A stretch of 64,000 bases of DNA from Halioglobus sp. Its GTDB lineage: Bacteria; Pseudomonadota; Gammaproteobacteria; Pseudomonadales; Halieaceae. Under the pieces are notes generated by a model. The model had not been told where the DNA came from. It did not search any database and worked only from the letters and a program-made list of their open reading frames with translations. The stretch is from positions 18,829 through 82,828 of the forward strand of contig JARFQU010000137.1 of NCBI GenBank assembly GCA_029287595.1. Direction: 5' to 3'. Shown piece by piece: positions 61,735-64,000 of the stretch. A program made the position numbers and the translations under genes. How positions within the stretch are numbered: the stretch's first letter is position 1; each line of letters begins with the position of its first letter.

Positions 61735-63411
61735 GTGAAAAAGCTTCTGTTACTCTTGCTGGTGATTGTCGTCGTTGTCGGCGCGACCGCTTGGTCCAAG
61801 CGTGTCGATATCATACTGTCGCTGGCCAAGTACAAGACCAGCCAGAAATACGCTGATGTCGCTCCCACCCGGGAAATACCCTGGCAGCGGGGGCCAGAGA
61901 CGCCTGCGGACCTTGTGGGTGAGCGTCTGCCCAATATCATCCTGATTGTGGCGGATGACCTGGGCTACAACGATATCTCCACCTTCGGTGGTGGAGTGGG
62001 TGGCATGCAGACGCCTGGCATCGATCGCCTGGCCGCGGAGGGCGCTGTGTTCACACAGTCCTATTCCGGCGCCAGTACCTGCGCGCCATCGCGGGCGATG
62101 ATGATGACCGGCCGCTATCCTACTCGCACCGGCTTTGAATTTACTCCTACGCCCGCCGGCATGGCTAAAATAGTGGGAGTTGTCGCCGCGAGTATGGATA
62201 GCGGTTTACCTTCCAGTATTTATGACGAAGCGCTGGAGGAAAGCCAACCGCCCTATGAACGCAAGGGTTTGCCAGCTTCCGAGGTGACTATCGCAGAGAC
62301 ACTTAAGGCGCAGGGGTATTACACCGCCCATATTGGAAAATGGCACCTGGGTCGCGAAAACGGTATGGCGCCACACGACCAGGGCTTTGATGACAGCCTG
62401 CTGATGCAAAGCGGTTTGTATTTGCCGGAGGACGATCCCAATGTGGTTAACGCCAAACTCTCTTTTGATCCTATAGACAGATTTCTCTGGGCGGGTATGG
62501 GTTTCTCAGCCACCTATAACTCCGGCGATGCGGAAAAATTCAAACCCGGTGGCTACCTCACAGATTACTGGACCGACGAATCTATCAAGGTGATCAAGGC
62601 CAACAAAAACCGTCCCTTCTTTCTCTATCTTGCCCATTGGGGACCGCATACGCCCTTGCAGGCGACGCGGCAGGACTACGACGCGCTGAGCGGCATTGAG
62701 CCACACCGCAAGCGGGTGTACGCGGGCATGATTCGCGCGGTTGATCGCAGTGTCAGCCGAATCCTTGATACCCTCGAAGAAGAGGGCATCGCCGACAATA
62801 CGGTGGTGGTATTCACTAGCGACAATGGCGGTGCCGGTTATATTGGCATCCCTGACGTGAACAGCCCGTATCGCGGCTGGAAAATAACCATGTTTGAAGG
62901 TGGCATCCGGGTGCCGATGTTTGTCAAATGGCCGGCGAAAATAGCATCCGGTACTACCGTAAAAACTCCGGTAGCTCATATCGACATGATGCCAACCCTG
63001 GCTGCGGCGGCCGGTGCAGCAATACCTGTAGACGTAGCCATCGACGGCGTTGACCTGTTGCCGCTAGCTACGGGCGAGGGGAGTGACAACTGGAGCCGCG
63101 AAACCCTGTTCTGGCAGAACGGCCACTACCAGGTGGTGCGCCACGGTGACTGGAAGCTACAGCTTAATGATCGTCCCACCGATGGCCTGCAGAAATGGCT
63201 GTATAACCTGGCGGAGGATCCCACCGAGCAGAATAACCTGGCGGCCAGCCACCCCGAAAAACTCAAAGAGTTGGGCGCACTACTGGCGGCGCACCAGGCC
63301 AGCTCTCGCGGACCGCTATACGAATCCGTGGTGCAAATGCCGGTGATGGTCGACAAGACCCTGGCCGAGAAGTTTGTTGAGGGGGATGAGTACGTCTACA
63401 CCCCCAACTGA
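61735..63411 (+). CDS. Sulfatase (arylsulfatase type), signal-anchored
   Basis: A 558-residue sulfatase. The N-terminal hydrophobic anchor (KKLLLLLLVIVVVVGATAW) is followed by the metal motif PNIILIVADDLGYND (about residues 66-80). The formylglycine site is CAPSR with Cys116. GKWHLG and FTSDNGGAGY provide substrate and metal contacts. It shares only the superfamily core with the sulfatase at 53619 and differs in length and spacing. It needs formylglycine maturation. GTG start at 61735 with GAGGG upstream fits best; an upstream in-frame extension overlaps the DUF1330-like gene and is rejected. Confidence 0.93.
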   Translation: MKKLLLLLLVIVVVVGATAWSKRVDIILSLAKYKTSQKYADVAPTREIPWQRGPETPADLVGERLPNIILIVADDLGYNDISTFGGGVGGMQTPGIDRLAAEGAVFTQSYSGASTCAPSRAMMMTGRYPTRTGFEFTPTPAGMAKIVGVVAASMDSGLPSSIYDEALEESQPPYERKGLPASEVTIAETLKAQGYYTAHIGKWHLGRENGMAPHDQGFDDSLLMQSGLYLPEDDPNVVNAKLSFDPIDRFLWAGMGFSATYNSGDAEKFKPGGYLTDYWTDESIKVIKANKNRPFFLYLAHWGPHTPLQATRQDYDALSGIEPHRKRVYAGMIRAVDRSVSRILDTLEEEGIADNTVVVFTSDNGGAGYIGIPDVNSPYRGWKITMFEGGIRVPMFVKWPAKIASGTTVKTPVAHIDMMPTLAAAAGAAIPVDVAIDGVDLLPLATGEGSDNWSRETLFWQNGHYQVVRHGDWKLQLNDRPTDGLQKWLYNLAEDPTEQNNLAASHPEKLKELGALLAAHQASSRGPLYESVVQMPVMVDKTLAEKFVEGDEYVYTPN

Positions 63412-63418
63412 AGAATTG

Positions 63419-63455
63419 GGCACAGACCGAAACTCATGAATTCGTGGTCTATTCC
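63419..63455. repeat. Degenerate paired REP
   Basis: CACAGACCGAAA and GTGGTCTATTCC in opposite orientations resemble the REP core but with mismatches. The right half overlaps the stop codon of the downstream minus-strand gene. Confidence 0.55.
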
Positions 63456-63997
63456 TGGTTTTTGGACATCCTGAGGTTGTCGATCAGTGCGGTTACTGCC
63501 AGCAAAATAAGTCCCAGCAGCAGTCTGGGGTCGCCCAGATACAGGTCAGTTTCAATCGGGTAGGCGATAGTCTTGTCCAGCGCGGCAGTCTTGAAGTGAT
63601 GTTTGCCTGCAAATGCAGGATTGGTGACAATCTCAAGAAAGGCGCGGCGGCTGCGATAGCGAAACAGTGCGGCCTGGTCCCAGTTCTCAGCCCCTTCGAT
63701 TCCGACCAGGTCCATAGTGGGATAGACAGCCGAGCCCATGAGTACCGGGTGGCAGGCGCGGGCCAGTAGCGCGGGTATCATGTGCTCCATGTAGCGCGCC
63801 ATGAGGTCGGAGGCGCTTTCGCCGGGCTTGGCGCCTTCGACATCCGGTGGGTTTTCGTTCATATCAATATTGTTCACCATCAGGAACTGGCGCCCGCTGT
63901 CTTGCCGGGCAAACTTTTCAATAAAGGCTATCACTTGCGGGTCGCTGCCGTTGGTTTCCATGGTGGCCACAAATTGATCAACTTCAGTGTCGCTCAA
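63449..63997 (-). CDS. DUF1330-like protein, 5' end outside or at the window edge
   Basis: At least 182 residues on the minus strand. The C-terminal half resembles DUF1330 (ENWDQAALFRYRSRRAFLEIVTNPAFAGKHHFKTAALDKTIAYPIE), and a hydrophobic helix near the end (LLLGLILLAVTALIDNL) suggests membrane association. The first codon seen is TTG at 63997, only three bases from the window edge, so the true start may lie outside. A second DUF1330-like gene lies upstream of the neighbouring sulfatase on the opposite strand. Function unknown. Confidence 0.7.
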   Translation of the reverse strand: MSDTEVDQFVATMETNGSDPQVIAFIEKFARQDSGRQFLMVNNIDMNENPPDVEGAKPGESASDLMARYMEHMIPALLARACHPVLMGSAVYPTMDLVGIEGAENWDQAALFRYRSRRAFLEIVTNPAFAGKHHFKTAALDKTIAYPIETDLYLGDPRLLLGLILLAVTALIDNLRMSKNQE

Positions 63998-64000
63998 GGG

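Overview
The window looks like a chromosomal segment from a free-living, aerobic, probably marine gammaproteobacterium. GC is high by eye, all gene families are typically proteobacterial, and several sets are characteristic of the group: PqiABC, a BepA-like M48 protease, AcrAB-TolC-type efflux, a TonB-dependent receptor, and many stand-alone oxidoreductases, GST-like proteins and sulfatases. The mix (DUF3604, DUF1330, sulfatases, a Baeyer-Villiger-like monooxygenase, DASH cryptochrome, old-yellow-enzyme-like flavoproteins) recalls Cellvibrionales/Halieaceae, but that placement is inference. No rRNA, tRNA or CRISPR array was seen.

Region 1 (1-26 kb) is mainly envelope and ion physiology. It starts with the 3' end of a heavy-metal RND pump, followed by an unknown cytosolic protein, a membrane pyrophosphatase carrying the K+-dependent signature, a TauE/SafE permease, a DUF2860-type outer-membrane protein and a complete tripartite RND efflux operon (adaptor, pump, outer-membrane factor). 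On the other strand lie a BepA-like protease, a DUF389 protein fused to a lipid-kinase-like domain and a YbaN-like protein. Then come a two-TM potassium channel, a pqi operon in which pqiA is split into two half-size genes, a lipoprotein beta-propeller, an Atm1-like ABC exporter and a Baeyer-Villiger-type flavoprotein.

Region 2 (26-37.6 kb) is metabolic and accessory: a DASH photolyase/cryptochrome, LOG-family and adenosine-kinase genes, and then two divergent transcription units. The left unit is VOC protein, sulfotransferase and alkylsulfatase-like MBL protein. The right unit is SDR, TetR regulator and a large FMN/FeS/FAD oxidoreductase. They face each other across a perfect 13-bp inverted repeat that is a strong operator candidate. 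An arsenite methyltransferase and a PepSY-TM protein follow.

Region 3 (37.8-44.4 kb) holds a cold-shock gene with a textbook terminator, then a compact minus-strand redox cluster: a GltD-like FeS flavoprotein, a stand-alone cNMP-binding protein, a geranylgeranyl-reductase-like flavoprotein and an epimerase/DUF2867 protein. The cluster is bracketed by debris: an IS6-family transposase N-terminus on one side and the decapitated 3' ends of a Fic gene and a nitronate monooxygenase gene on the other. It therefore looks like an inserted module, and it is the best candidate here for an uncharacterised system.

Region 4 (44.4-64 kb) looks catabolic: two GST-like proteins with an extra C-terminal domain, a TetR, a tandem thioredoxin-fold protein, DUF3604, an MBL hydrolase, a DJ-1-like protein, two sulfatases, a TonB receptor, a haloalkane dehalogenase and two DUF1330-like proteins. 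It is also colonised by a REP family (core GGGGACAGACCAC) together with its presumed mobiliser, a RAYT/Y1 transposase at 48.4 kb. REP copies sit on gene ends and in places supply stop codons and C-terminal residues. Two enoyl-CoA-hydratase-family genes here are internally deleted remnants.
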